From contig NZ_CP022521.1 in assembly GCF_002234535.1 (NCBI RefSeq), positions 5,812,001 through 5,876,000 on the forward strand: a stretch of DNA of 64,000 bases, in the 5' to 3' direction. The notes under the pieces are model-generated. The model was not told the DNA's origin and made no database searches. It was given only the letters and a program-made list of their open reading frames with translations. The DNA is from Actinoalloteichus hoggarensis (lineage in GTDB: Bacteria; Actinomycetota; Actinomycetes; Mycobacteriales; Pseudonocardiaceae). Below, piece by piece: positions 25,577 through 34,404 of this stretch; the stretch's first letter is position 1; the number at the start of each line of letters is the position of its first letter. Both the position numbers and the translations under genes were made by a program.

Positions 25577-28500
25577 GTGGCGATCGTCTCCTCCGATTTG
25601 CCCGAACCGACCGATCAGGAACTGATCGAGGCCGTCAGAGCGGGTTCGGTCGAGGCCTATGGATCGTTATACGAACGGCACGTCTCGGCGGCGTACAACC
25701 TGGCACGCCAGCTGGCCAGATCGCCCGCGGAACGGGACGACCTCGTCTCGGACGCCTTCTCGAAAGTGCTGGACCGGCTACGCGCGGGCAACGGCCCCGA
25801 CATCGCGTTCCGCGCCTATCTCCTGACCGCCCTGCGACACGCCGCCTACGATCGGACACGCAAGGAACGACGTGTCGAGGTCTCCGAGGACGTCGCGGCG
25901 GTGCCCGGGGTCGATGTCAGCGTCCCCTTCCATGACAGGCCGATCGCCGAGCTGGAACGCTCGCTGGCAGCACGCGCGTTCGCCCGGCTTCCGGAGCGCT
26001 GGCGGACCGTCCTGTGGCACATGGAGGTCGAAGGCCAGTCGGCGTCCACGGTGGCGCCCCTGCTCGGGCTCACGCCGAACGCGGTCTCCGCGCTGGCCTA
26101 CCGGGCCAGGGAGGGACTGCGGCAGTCCTACCTTCAGGTCCACCTCGCCGAGACCCAGACCGAGCGCTGCCGGGCCGCGGTCGAACGCCTCGGTTCCTGG
26201 ACGCGAGGCGGACTGTCCAGACGCGAGACCACGCAGGTGGAGGCGCACCTCGACGACTGCGCCCGCTGCCGAGCGCTGTCGGTGGAACTCATCGACCTCA
26301 ACGGGACGCTCCGCGAGGTCGGCGTCCTCGTCCTCGGAGCGGGGGCGGGCGGATACCTCGCCGCCGTGTCCGCAGGCACCGTCGGCGGCGCCGGGGCGGC
26401 CGTCACCGGCACCATCTCGGCGAGTGCGGTGACCGGTGCCGTGACCGCGGCGCCTCGACAGTGGCTCACCGCCGCCGCGTCGAGCGTCGCCCTCGCCGCG
26501 GCGGTCGTCGCGGCGCTGCTCGCCGAACCCGCGCCCCGTCCCGTCGCGCAGCCGTCGCCGCCCGCCGTCGAACAGCAGGCACCGCCGGTCCCCCCGCCGC
26601 CCGAGATGCCTGCGCCACCCGTGCCTGCGCCCGACGCGCCACCCGCGCCCCCCGCCGAGTCGTCTCCCCCCGAGGACCCGGCTGCCGAGGACCCGCCTGC
26701 CGACGAACCAGGTGAGCCCGCGCTGGACATCGCCACGCCGACGGACCCGCTCGTCCTGCTCGCAGGCGGCGCGGCCGGCGCCCTGCCCGTGACCGTGACC
26801 AACACCGGCTCGGCGACGTCCCCCGTCGTGGTCGCCTCCCTCGACCTGCCGCCGGGGATCTCCGCCTGGCTCGTCGAATCGGAGGTCCCCCCGCAGACGA
26901 CGGCCCGCCCCGTCGCGCTCTCGACCGCGGCGGCGTCGGCGCGGGCCGCGAGCCCGGTCGTGACGACGGACGACCACACGACGGCGGCCGCAGTGCTCTC
27001 GGCGGTCGCCACGTCGGCCACGAGCGGCCCGCCGACGATGCTCGCCGAGCCGCTCGACGGTGCCTCCGGCTCGGCGATCACCACTGCCGCCGTCGCCACC
27101 ACCACCGCACAGCCGGGTGCTGGATCCACTCCGCAGGGGATCAACTGTGGGAGCGGCGTCGGCTCGATTCGCTGCGCCACCGCACGCGGACTGAACCCCG
27201 GTGAGAGCGTCGTGTTCGAGTTCGCGCTCCAAGCCTCGGCCGAGGCACGCAGCGGTCGCGTGACCGGGACGGTCGGCGCGGGCCAGGCCGCCCGGATCGA
27301 GCTGTCCGCGGTGTCCGTCGAGGTCCGGCAGCCGGTCGACGCGCTCGACCTCACCGCCGAGGTCGGCCAACGGCTCGACGGTGATCTGCCGTGGATCGGA
27401 CGGGTCGTCGTCCGCCTCACGAACACGGGCACGACGACGGGACCCGCTCAGGTCGACGTCACCGCACCCTGGTGGTTCGTTCCCCGGGGCCTGTCCCCGG
27501 AGTGCGCGGCCGCCGGCCCCTCGGCGACTCCGGACACGCCGAGGTACCTCGGCGATCGGCGGATCACCTGCCGCGCTCCCGGGCAGCTGGCACCGGGCGA
27601 GGAGTTCCACCTCGAACTCGAGTTCGCCAGAGCGTCGCTGGTGGACGGCACCGTCGAAGTCGAAGGCAGGCTCGGCGACGCGCGCAGGCGGGTCGACGCA
27701 CCCATCGCCTCCCCGAGCCTCCGAGCGACCCTCGATCGGCTTCCCGAGGCGTTGGAGATCGGCGGCGCGCCCGACACGTTGACCTACAGCGTGCGCAACG
27801 ACGGTCGCGGCGGCTCGGCATCGATCGAGATGACGGTGCGGCTGCCCACCGGGGTTCACGCCGAGGGGATCGCGGGCCATGACTGCCGGTCCGAGGCGAA
27901 CGAGATCCACTGCCGCAGCGAGGCGGGCCTGCCGCCGGGTGCGGTGCTGTCGTTCGACTTCAGCGTTCGCGCCGTGGCTCCGGCCGCGTCGGGACCGATC
28001 GGCGGGTCCGTGCACGCCGGGCTCGGCACTCGGCTGCCGCTGCCCGCGGGCCGGATCACCGTGGTCGAGCCGCCGAAGATCGACGCGGTCGCCGTGCAGG
28101 CGTCGACCCGTGGTTCCTGGGCCGTGCCGACCAGCCCACACGCCCCGCACTGGACCTACTACACGAACATCAGAATCAAGGCCGTCAACACCGGTGAGAC
28201 CGAGAACCCGGTGACGGTCACGCTGGGCCTGCCGCCCGAGGTCGGAACTCATTCCTGGCACGGTCCGCCCCCACACGCCGACGACGTGTCCGCCCACACC
28301 GCGCACCTGCTGCGATGTCGAGCGCCGGGCGAGCCCGTGGAACTGCTCAGCCCGACGCTGCGTCCCGGCCAGGCCCACGAGTTCACCGTCCGGCTGTGCA
28401 CCACGGGCGGCGCGACACCGCCCGCCGCGTCCGAGGTCGCCGTACACGCGATGCTCGGTGTGAGCGAGCAGGATTCCTCCATCCGGGTTCCGTGGCGCCT

Positions 28501-29014
28501 GTGGTGGCCCTGGCGGACGCTGGAGCCCGCTGGGCCGCGGCACTCCCCCGAGTCGGCGGAACCCACCACGGAACCGCACTCGGCGGACCCCGTCGGGCCG
28601 ACGACGCCCGCCGCACCGGGCGGGCCGGTCGAGCCGGGCGCGTCGACCAAGCCGGGCGGTCCGACCGAATCCGGAGAGTCACCGCCCACCGAGCAGGCCG
28701 GTCCTGATCCACAGGGCGAGCAGGCGCCGCCGTCTCCGTCTCCGGTGCCGACGCCCGGCGCATCGCCGACGCCTACCGAACCCACCGGACCCGCTGGACC
28801 CAGCGGACCCGAGGGGCCGCCCGATCAGGCCCAGGAGTCGGACGACCGAGTTCCGCGGGTGCCCGACGCGGGTCCCCATGCGGAGCGTGACGCGGCGACA
28901 CGCGTCCTGCGGACGCGATCCGCGGAACCGCGGCCGTCGAAGCACATGTCCGGCCACCCTCCCGCCGCCGGAGTGGAAGGGCTCATCCCGACCGCGCCCG
29001 CGCGACACGAATAA
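25577..29014 (+). CDS. ECF sigma factor fused to anti-sigma-like zinc finger, membrane helix and large surface region
   Basis: A single 1145-residue protein. Residues 1-190 are an ECF sigma-70 factor: region 2 about 25-95 (EAYGSLYERHVSAAYNLARQ, DLVSDAFSKVLDRL) and region 4 about 128-182 (LPERWRTVLWHMEVEGQS, APLLGLTPNAVSALAYRARE). Residues about 220-235 carry a zinc-finger anti-sigma motif (H224, C228, C231 in HLDDCARC). Hydrophobic Ala/Val/Gly segments follow at about 250-290 and 300-316, the latter the likely membrane helix, then a Pro-rich linker (318-375). The rest, about 750 residues, appears extracellular: at least three beta-rich repeats of DUF11/CARDB type (VTVTNTGSATS, VRLTNTGTTTG, YSVRNDGRGGS, IKAVNTGETEN) and a Pro/Thr/Glu-rich tail. 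Large ECF fusions of this kind are known in actinobacteria. It could link envelope sensing directly to transcription. GTG start with GGAGGT upstream. Confidence 0.85.
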   Translation: MAIVSSDLPEPTDQELIEAVRAGSVEAYGSLYERHVSAAYNLARQLARSPAERDDLVSDAFSKVLDRLRAGNGPDIAFRAYLLTALRHAAYDRTRKERRVEVSEDVAAVPGVDVSVPFHDRPIAELERSLAARAFARLPERWRTVLWHMEVEGQSASTVAPLLGLTPNAVSALAYRAREGLRQSYLQVHLAETQTERCRAAVERLGSWTRGGLSRRETTQVEAHLDDCARCRALSVELIDLNGTLREVGVLVLGAGAGGYLAAVSAGTVGGAGAAVTGTISASAVTGAVTAAPRQWLTAAASSVALAAAVVAALLAEPAPRPVAQPSPPAVEQQAPPVPPPPEMPAPPVPAPDAPPAPPAESSPPEDPAAEDPPADEPGEPALDIATPTDPLVLLAGGAAGALPVTVTNTGSATSPVVVASLDLPPGISAWLVESEVPPQTTARPVALSTAAASARAASPVVTTDDHTTAAAVLSAVATSATSGPPTMLAEPLDGASGSAITTAAVATTTAQPGAGSTPQGINCGSGVGSIRCATARGLNPGESVVFEFALQASAEARSGRVTGTVGAGQAARIELSAVSVEVRQPVDALDLTAEVGQRLDGDLPWIGRVVVRLTNTGTTTGPAQVDVTAPWWFVPRGLSPECAAAGPSATPDTPRYLGDRRITCRAPGQLAPGEEFHLELEFARASLVDGTVEVEGRLGDARRRVDAPIASPSLRATLDRLPEALEIGGAPDTLTYSVRNDGRGGSASIEMTVRLPTGVHAEGIAGHDCRSEANEIHCRSEAGLPPGAVLSFDFSVRAVAPAASGPIGGSVHAGLGTRLPLPAGRITVVEPPKIDAVAVQASTRGSWAVPTSPHAPHWTYYTNIRIKAVNTGETENPVTVTLGLPPEVGTHSWHGPPPHADDVSAHTAHLLRCRAPGEPVELLSPTLRPGQAHEFTVRLCTTGGATPPAASEVAVHAMLGVSEQDSSIRVPWRLWWPWRTLEPAGPRHSPESAEPTTEPHSADPVGPTTPAAPGGPVEPGASTKPGGPTESGESPPTEQAGPDPQGEQAPPSPSPVPTPGASPTPTEPTGPAGPSGPEGPPDQAQESDDRVPRVPDAGPHAERDAATRVLRTRSAEPRPSKHMSGHPPAAGVEGLIPTAPARHE

Positions 29015-29028
29015 CCCGTCCGGTGCGT

Positions 29029-29054
29029 GCCGGGGCGGAGGACACCGCCCCGGC
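29029..29054 (+). terminator. Hairpin terminator after the ECF fusion gene
   Basis: GCCGGGGCGG (29029-29038) pairs perfectly with CCGCCCCGGC (29045-29054) around a 6-nt loop, 14 nt after the TAA stop. Very stable, without a U-tract. Confidence 0.75.
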
Positions 29055-29241
29055 GCCCGCCCGTAGACACGTCGCGACGCGATGACCATCCGAATAGATG
29101 ACCCCGGCGACGGAAGGCGGTCACCGACCGTCATGTGAACCGTGCCGTGTCTGGCGTCTGTCGGCAGCTCGCCGACCGCCCCGAAATGAGGTCGACGACA
29201 CTCACGGCAGCGCAGCACGCCCCGCCACGGCGCGGTTTTCG

Positions 29242-29247
29242 TAGACT
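29242..29247 (+). promoter_or_regulatory. -10 element (TAGACT) of a leaderless GtrA gene
   Basis: TAGACT ends exactly 6 nt before the GTG at 29254, so transcription should begin at or next to the start codon, and no Shine-Dalgarno is present. The second GtrA gene has the identical arrangement. Confidence 0.65.
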
Positions 29248-29253
29248 GCGGCG

Positions 29254-29808
29254 GTGTCGGTCGTCGAGAGTGTGCTCAATCGAGTTCCAGAACCGCTGCG
29301 ATCATTCGCGCTGCGGCACAGAGAGCTCGTGAAGTTCGCGTTCGTGGGCGGTTCGGCGTTCTTGATCGACAATCTGGTCTTCTACACGTTGAAGCTGACC
29401 GTGTTGTCGCCGAAACCGGTCACGGCCAAGGTCATCGCCGTGCTCGTGGCGACGATCTTCTCCTACGTGCTGAACCGAGAGTGGTCGTTCCGCACCAGAG
29501 GCGGTCGCGACACGCCCCACGAGGCGGCACTGTTCTTCCTGGTGAGCGGCATCGGCGTCGTCATCAACACCGCGCCGCTCTACATCTCACGCTATGTGTT
29601 CGATCTTCAGGTTCCCGAGGTGAGCCGCTTCACCCAGGAGGTCGCCGACTTCAGCAGCGGTCAGATCATCGGCACGCTGATCGGCATGGGCTTCCGCTGG
29701 TGGGCCTTCCGTCGCTTCGTCTTCCCACAGGAGAACGTGCGGGCGCGGTCGACCGTTCCCTCCTACGACCAGGACCCGCCTGCCGAGGAGGAGCCGCTCC
29801 GCTCCTGA
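29254..29808 (+). CDS. GtrA family membrane protein (copy 1)
   Basis: A 184-residue integral membrane protein of the GtrA/DPMS family with four predicted helices. These proteins are thought to flip or handle polyprenyl-phosphate-linked sugars in cell-wall glycan synthesis. Characteristic motifs: LVKFAFVGGSAFLIDNLVFY (helix 1), VLVATIFSYVLNREWSFR (helix 2), a third helix ALFFLVSGIGVVINTAPLY, and GFRWWAFRRFVF at the C-terminal helix. Closely similar along its whole length to the next gene, so a tandem duplication is likely. In mycobacteria one GtrA gene lies next to purK (remembered synteny). GTG start, leaderless. Confidence 0.9.
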   Translation: MSVVESVLNRVPEPLRSFALRHRELVKFAFVGGSAFLIDNLVFYTLKLTVLSPKPVTAKVIAVLVATIFSYVLNREWSFRTRGGRDTPHEAALFFLVSGIGVVINTAPLYISRYVFDLQVPEVSRFTQEVADFSSGQIIGTLIGMGFRWWAFRRFVFPQENVRARSTVPSYDQDPPAEEEPLRS

Positions 29809-29939
29809 AGGTGCGGCCCGACGGCCCTCCGAGGGCGCCGAGACCGCTCGTCGCACCAGCTCCGCCCGGCGGCCGGGGCACGTGACGTGCGAGGACGATG
29901 CAGGCCCCACTGTGAAGCCCGGCGCATATAACCGGTCCG

Positions 29940-29945
29940 TAGACT
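29940..29945 (+). promoter_or_regulatory. -10 element (TAGACT) of the second leaderless GtrA gene
   Basis: TAGACT with a 6-nt gap to GTG 29952, the same spacing as for GtrA copy 1. The shared context CGTAGACTGCG suggests the promoter was duplicated together with the gene. Confidence 0.65.
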
Positions 29946-29951
29946 GCGCGG

Positions 29952-30470
29952 GTGGCGCTGGTCGAGACCGTTGTCAACCTGGTACCGAAATCCCTTCGAA
30001 GTCTGGCGTTGAAACACCAGGAACTACTCAAGTTCGCCGCCGTCGGCGGCATGACGTTCCTGATCGACACGCTCATCTTCTACGCGCTCAAGCTGACGAT
30101 CCTCGAACCTCACCCGGTCACGGCCAAGATCGTCTCCGTGCTGGTCGCCACCATCGTCTCGTACGTGCTGAATCGGGAGTGGTCGTTCCGCACCAGGGGC
30201 GGCGGGCACGAGAGACCGCATGAGGCAGCACTGTTCTTCCTGATCAGCGGCATAGGCGTGATCATGTACGCCGCCCCGCTGTGGATCTCACGCTATGTGC
30301 TCGGCTTCGACGCGCCGGCAGTGAGTCGGCTCACCGAGGAGATCGCGGACTTCGTCAGCAGCAGCATCATCGGCACGCTCCTGGGCATGGCATTCCGCTG
30401 GTGGGCGTTCCGGAAATTCGTCTTCACCGGTCGGCCCGATCGTGTGGCCGACGACTCGGCAGACACCTGA
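29952..30470 (+). CDS. GtrA family membrane protein (copy 2)
   Basis: A 172-residue paralogue of the preceding gene with the same four-helix layout: LLKFAAVGGMTFLIDTLIFY, VLVATIVSYVLNREWSFR, ALFFLISGIGVIMYAAPLW, and AFRWWAFRKFVF. Differences cluster at the N-terminus, in the loop after NREWSFRTRG, and at the C-terminal tail. Having two copies with separate promoters suggests partner glycosyltransferases may differ. The nucleotidyltransferase gene that follows fits a role in glycan precursor supply. The gap to that gene (30471-30683) shows no gene. Confidence 0.9.
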   Translation: MALVETVVNLVPKSLRSLALKHQELLKFAAVGGMTFLIDTLIFYALKLTILEPHPVTAKIVSVLVATIVSYVLNREWSFRTRGGGHERPHEAALFFLISGIGVIMYAAPLWISRYVLGFDAPAVSRLTEEIADFVSSSIIGTLLGMAFRWWAFRKFVFTGRPDRVADDSADT

Positions 30471-30683
30471 TCCGTGGCGGGGCGCATTCCCCACGGCGCA
30501 CCGGAGACACCGTATTCCCGCCCGGACGGGCGAACCGTCGCATCACGGACATATCACGCCGCACGGCGGGCAATGCGACCGGATCGGTTTCGTCGGGGGC
30601 CCGGGGACGCGAATCCGAGCGGCCTCGCGCCGATCTCCCACACCCTCTTCGCCCGTCACACCAGGTTGCTACCGTCATAACTC

Positions 30684-31502
30684 ATGACGCAGGCGACGAC
30701 GGTGCGGCAGGCGGTGATCCTGGCCGGTGGGCAGGGTACGAGGCTGCGCCCGCACACCGACACCCGGCCCAAGCCGATGATCGAGATCTCCGGCCGGTGC
30801 ATCATCGACCATCAGCTCGACTGGCTGGCCGAGGCAGGCGTGGAGGACGTCGTCGTCTCGGCCGGATACCTCGCCGAGGTGCTCATCGAGCACTTGGAGT
30901 CGACGGCGCACCTGCGCTCGATCAAGGTCAGGACGGTCGTCGAGGACGAGCCGCTGGGCCGAGGCGGCGGCCTCCGCTACGCAGGCGCGCGGCTGCCGGA
31001 TCCCACGGCCCCGTGGTACGCCCTCAACGGTGACATCTGGACGAGGTTCTCCTTGGCCGAGCTGACGAGGCGTCACGTCGAGCAGGAGGCGGTCGCCACC
31101 GTCGCTCTCGCCCGCCCGCGCCTGCCCTGGGGTGTGGTGGACCTCGACGAGTCCGGGCGGATCAACGACTTCGTGGAGGCACCGCTCTCGCCGTACCCGA
31201 TCAACGGAGGCGTCTACGTCTTCTCGGGCGAGATCCTCGCCGAGCTGCCGGAGAAGGGCGATCATGAGCGGACGACCTTCCCGCAGCTCGCCGCGCGCGG
31301 GAAGCTGGCCGGTCACGAGATCACCGGGTACTGGCGCGCGATCGACACGGCCAAGGACATCAGGGAGGCCGCCGTCGAACTCGCCGCGGCAGGCCGGGAC
31401 GGCGGCTCCACCGATGCCGGGCACTCCGTGGACACCGTGAGCACGGGGGCGACGCCCGCCGCCACGAGGCCTGTCGTCGCAGAGCCACCGGCCGCCGGCT
31501 GA
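30684..31502 (+). CDS. Sugar nucleotidyltransferase (NTP_transferase family)
   Basis: Transfers a nucleotide to a sugar 1-phosphate to make a nucleotide sugar; cytosolic. 272 residues. Motifs: VILAGGQGTRLRPHTDTRPK (signature and catalytic Lys; RxxTxxxPK type), then EDEPLGRGGGLRYAG, LNGDIWTRF with the metal-binding Asp, GVVDLDESGRINDFVEAP, and NGGVYVFSGEIL. It resembles mannose/glucose-1-phosphate nucleotidyltransferases (ManC/RmlA group) with the catalytic domain only; the C-terminal ~35 residues are low complexity. A TACCGT hexamer 8 nt before ATG 30684 may be a -10. A terminator follows. The exact sugar cannot be told from sequence. Confidence 0.85.
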   Translation: MTQATTVRQAVILAGGQGTRLRPHTDTRPKPMIEISGRCIIDHQLDWLAEAGVEDVVVSAGYLAEVLIEHLESTAHLRSIKVRTVVEDEPLGRGGGLRYAGARLPDPTAPWYALNGDIWTRFSLAELTRRHVEQEAVATVALARPRLPWGVVDLDESGRINDFVEAPLSPYPINGGVYVFSGEILAELPEKGDHERTTFPQLAARGKLAGHEITGYWRAIDTAKDIREAAVELAAAGRDGGSTDAGHSVDTVSTGATPAATRPVVAEPPAAG

Positions 31503-31531
31503 CACCGGCCGTCGCACGACGGACCGCTCCC

Positions 31532-31560
31532 GACCGGACGTCCTGATCGGGCGTCCGGTC
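31532..31560 (+). terminator. Hairpin terminator after the nucleotidyltransferase
   Basis: GACCGGACG (31532-31540) pairs perfectly with CGTCCGGTC (31552-31560) around an 11-nt loop, about 30 nt after the stop codon. Confidence 0.65.
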
Positions 31561-31904
31561 TCGCCCCCTCCCGCGAGATCTCCCGGGTCACCGGCTCGCC
31601 GGACCCCGGATGCCGCCAGGTCGCGCGCTCGGCCGGACTCCTGAGTCGACCAGGACCCGCGACCAGGCCTCGCCGACTCACCGCCTCCCGAGCCTCGGAT
31701 TCCACACTGCTCCGCGCTCCGTCGGGGTCCTGCGCTGCGCCTGTCCCCGCGCCCTGGATCTCACGGGCTCACCGTCTCGCGGAACCCCGAATCTCGCTGG
31801 GCCTCCCGCCCCGGCGACCTGGCTCATCGGCGATCACGCCATGCCGCACGGCCGGACCCACGCATCCAGGCGCCATCGCGGCACAGCAGCGCGGCCTGCG
31901 CAGA

Positions 31905-32290
31905 TCAGCACGGCAGGGCTCGACCGTGGTGCGATCCCGCCGTGGTCCGATCCCGCCGTGGCGTGGCCCGACACGGCATGACCCGACAGCCTCGCTTCGC
32001 ACCATCTGGTTCACCGTGTCTGCCAGGCATGGCCTGGCTCGACACGGTGTGCTTCAGCGGCGTGATCCGACACGGCCTGATCCACTACAGCCCGGCCCCG
32101 TACGGCCCGGCCCCGTACGGCCTGAACCAGCACGACCGGGTCCACCACAGCCCGGGACCCTTCACGGCTCGCACCAGCACCGCCCAAGCCCAGCACGGCA
32201 CGGTCCGATCCCGGCGTGATCCAGCACGACGTGACTCAGCACGACGTGATCCAGCACGACGTGATCCAGCACGACGTGACTCAGCGCGGC
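31905..32290. repeat. Degenerate minisatellite with a 15-bp core repeat
   Basis: At 32216-32290 five 15-bp units lie head to tail (GTGATCCAGCACGAC and its variant GTGACTCAGCACGAC; the last ends GCGCGGC). The preceding 300 bp is filled with related words such as GTGATCCGACACGG and GTGGTCCGATCCCGCC, so the array seems to have grown outward and decayed. The stop codon of the sensor kinase gene (32281-32283) lies inside the last unit. The whole 31503-32280 gap has no gene. Confidence 0.8.
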
Positions 32291-33558
32291 GTGGGCTCCA
32301 CCGGCCACGGCATGCCGAGCACGTCGCCCGCCCTGGGCACCAGCAGGAAGATGACGAAGGTCGCCGGACGCGCCGTGTACAGCTCGAGTCTGCCGCCGTC
32401 CGCCTCCACCAGCGCCCTGGCCAGCGACAGTCCGACGCCGGTCGAACCACCCCCGGAGAAGCCCCGGTCGAAGACGTGCCGGGAGAGCTCCTCCGGCACG
32501 CCGTTGCCGTTGTCGGTGACCTCGATCATCACCATCGCACCCGACAGCCTGGCCACCACCGAGACCGTGCCCGCACCATGGATCAGCGCGTTCTCCAGCA
32601 GCACGCCGAGCGCTTCTCGGAGCCGAGCGGGCGTCACCCTGGCGGGGAGGCCGTCGCTGATCCGCAGCCGGAGTGTCCGGCCTTCGGCACGCAGCCGCTC
32701 GCGCCACTCCGCGACGACCTCGGGCAGCTCCTCGGCGAGGTCGAGCGGCTCCGCTGTCCTCGATCGAGCGGCGGTGGCCGTGGCCAGCAGGTCTTCCAGC
32801 ACACGCGACAGCTTCTCCGCCTGCACGAGCGCGGCACGGGCCTCCTCGCGGTTCACCGGCTGACGCGGATCCACCAGCTCCTCCAGCCGCAGCTGAAGCG
32901 CCGTGAGGTGGCTTCGCAGCTGATGGGAGACGTCGCCGACGAGTTCCCGTTCCCGCTCCATCAGCCGCGCCAGCGCCAACGCCGAGGCGTCGAGCGCGTC
33001 GGCGACGCGATCCAGCTCCACCGCGCCGTGGCGCCGCGTGTCCGGACGGAAGTCGCCTGCCCCGAGCCGAGCCGCCCTGGCGGCGACGTGCCGTAGCGGC
33101 TCGGACAGCCGTCGTGCCGTCACCTTCGCCATCACCAGTCCCACCACCACGGTGAGCAGGACGAGCAGCAGCACCGCACCCGCCATCTGTGCCTGTGAGG
33201 CGCGCAACGGGCCGGAGGGGACCGCCAGGGTCACGGTGCCCTGCCGCACGATGGACGCCGTCTCGATCACCGGGTCGGGCCCCGGGTCGGGACCGTCCCG
33301 GACCGTGCCCTGGCCCGGTAGCGACACGGTGACGCTGCCGTCCGCGGGCACCGCGACGCGGATCTTCACCAGATCCAGCGTCTCGTCCTCGGCAAGCTGG
33401 GCGTCGAGGCTGGTGGCGATCTGTTGCACTCGACCGGTGAGCTCGCGTCGGGTGACGTCCTCCACGAGCCGCAGCGAGGCAAGTCCCAGGGGCAGCCCCA
33501 GGACCACCACGGTCACCGAGACCGCGAGGAGAATCGACTGCAGGATGCGAGTCCGCAC
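32281..33558 (-). CDS. Sensor histidine kinase
   Basis: Membrane-bound kinase of 425 residues partnered with the response regulator 6 bp upstream. Two transmembrane helices (about 8-28 and 124-146) enclose an extracellular sensor of about 95 residues. HAMP domain about 147-200. HisKA domain with phospho-acceptor His212 in VGDVSHQLRSHLTAL. HATPase domain with N-box ENALIHGAG, G1 VTDNGNGVP and G2 GGGSTGVGLSLARALVEADGG. It phosphorylates the partner regulator in response to an unknown envelope signal. The C-terminal ~15 residues after FVIFLLVP lie beyond the fold. Its stop codon falls within the minisatellite, so the transcript end varies with repeat copy number. Confidence 0.92.
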   Translation of the reverse strand: MRTRILQSILLAVSVTVVVLGLPLGLASLRLVEDVTRRELTGRVQQIATSLDAQLAEDETLDLVKIRVAVPADGSVTVSLPGQGTVRDGPDPGPDPVIETASIVRQGTVTLAVPSGPLRASQAQMAGAVLLLVLLTVVVGLVMAKVTARRLSEPLRHVAARAARLGAGDFRPDTRRHGAVELDRVADALDASALALARLMERERELVGDVSHQLRSHLTALQLRLEELVDPRQPVNREEARAALVQAEKLSRVLEDLLATATAARSRTAEPLDLAEELPEVVAEWRERLRAEGRTLRLRISDGLPARVTPARLREALGVLLENALIHGAGTVSVVARLSGAMVMIEVTDNGNGVPEELSRHVFDRGFSGGGSTGVGLSLARALVEADGGRLELYTARPATFVIFLLVPRAGDVLGMPWPVEPTPR

Positions 33559-33564
33559 GGCCGC

Positions 33565-34239
33565 CTAATCCACGTTGAAACGGAACCCGACGCCGCGCAC
33601 GGTCGCGATCCGCTGCTCACCGTTGCGGCCGTGCACGTCACCGACCTTCCTCCGCAGCCAGGAGACATGCATGTCCAGGGTCTTGCTCGTTCGGTTCTCC
33701 GGGGCGTTCCACACCTCGTCGAGGATCTCGTCTCGGGTGACGACCTGCCCCGCGTGCTGCATCAGCACGCGAAGCAGCTCGAACTCCTTGTTGGCGAGCT
33801 GAACCTCCCGCCCGTCGACCTGGACGCGGCGTGCGGAGAGGTCGATCCGCACCCCGTTGGCCTCCACCGAGTCGACGGCGCGCCGCCGCAACAGCGCCCT
33901 GATCCTGGCCATCAGCTCAGCCAGCCGGAACGGCTTGGCCACGTAGTCGTCGGCGCCCGCGTCCAGGCCGACCACGAAGTCCACCTCGTCCGTCCGGGCA
34001 GTCAGCATCAGCACCGGAATATCGCGCCCCGCCGCGCGCAGCCGTCGGCAAACCTCCAGGCCGTCGATCCCCGGCAGCCCTAAATCGAGCACCAGGAGAT
34101 CGCCCCGGCCCGACGTCGCCGCCTCCAGCGCGCTCGGACCGTCGTCGACCACGTGCACCGAGTAGCCCTCACGCTGCAGTGCTCGGCACAGCGGTTCTGC
34201 GATCGCCGCGTCATCCTCTGCCAGCAGCACCACGCTCAC
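33565..34239 (-). CDS. OmpR/PhoB-type response regulator
   Basis: DNA-binding regulator of 224 residues. Receiver domain with acidic pocket D9/D10 (LLAEDD), phospho-acceptor Asp52 in LLVLDLGLPGIDG, Thr in LMLTARTDE, and Lys102 in YVAKPF. The C-terminal winged-helix domain (about 128-222) has NKEFELLRVLMQHAGQVVTRDEI and the recognition region SKTLDMHVSWLRRKVG. It precedes the histidine kinase in one operon (6-bp gap). A TAGGCT hexamer 6 nt before the GTG start indicates leaderless transcription. The divergent neighbour is an inositol-phosphatase-family gene with the same promoter arrangement. Confidence 0.94.
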   Translation of the reverse strand: MSVVLLAEDDAAIAEPLCRALQREGYSVHVVDDGPSALEAATSGRGDLLVLDLGLPGIDGLEVCRRLRAAGRDIPVLMLTARTDEVDFVVGLDAGADDYVAKPFRLAELMARIRALLRRRAVDSVEANGVRIDLSARRVQVDGREVQLANKEFELLRVLMQHAGQVVTRDEILDEVWNAPENRTSKTLDMHVSWLRRKVGDVHGRNGEQRIATVRGVGFRFNVD

Positions 34240-34245
34240 CCCGTC

Positions 34246-34251
34246 AGCCTA
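34246..34251 (-). promoter_or_regulatory. -10 element (TAGGCT) of the leaderless response-regulator gene
   Basis: Read on the minus strand, TAGGCT lies 6 nt before GTG 34239. No ribosome-binding site is seen between them. Confidence 0.65.
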
Positions 34252-34392
34252 GAGCCTTCCTCGGCACCGCTCGTCCGGTTCGCCCAAGCACATCCGCCCC
34301 CGAGCACATCCGTGAAGCGGACGAAGGGGAATCACCCGTCCCCCGCCGCCCCGACCAGGTGAAGGGGCGACGGCGGCCCACGGCGACCCCAC

Positions 34393-34398
34393 TAGGCT
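34393..34398 (+). promoter_or_regulatory. -10 element (TAGGCT) of the leaderless phosphatase gene
   Basis: TAGGCT ends 6 nt before GTG 34405, mirroring the divergent response-regulator promoter 142 bp away. No Shine-Dalgarno is present. Confidence 0.65.
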
Positions 34399-34404
34399 CG
34401 CCGG

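Noticed and set aside
25778..28579. A 933-codon open frame antisense to the ECF fusion gene
   Set aside because: Arg/Gly/His-rich product typical of antisense frames in GC-rich DNA; the sense strand carries clear sigma-factor motifs.
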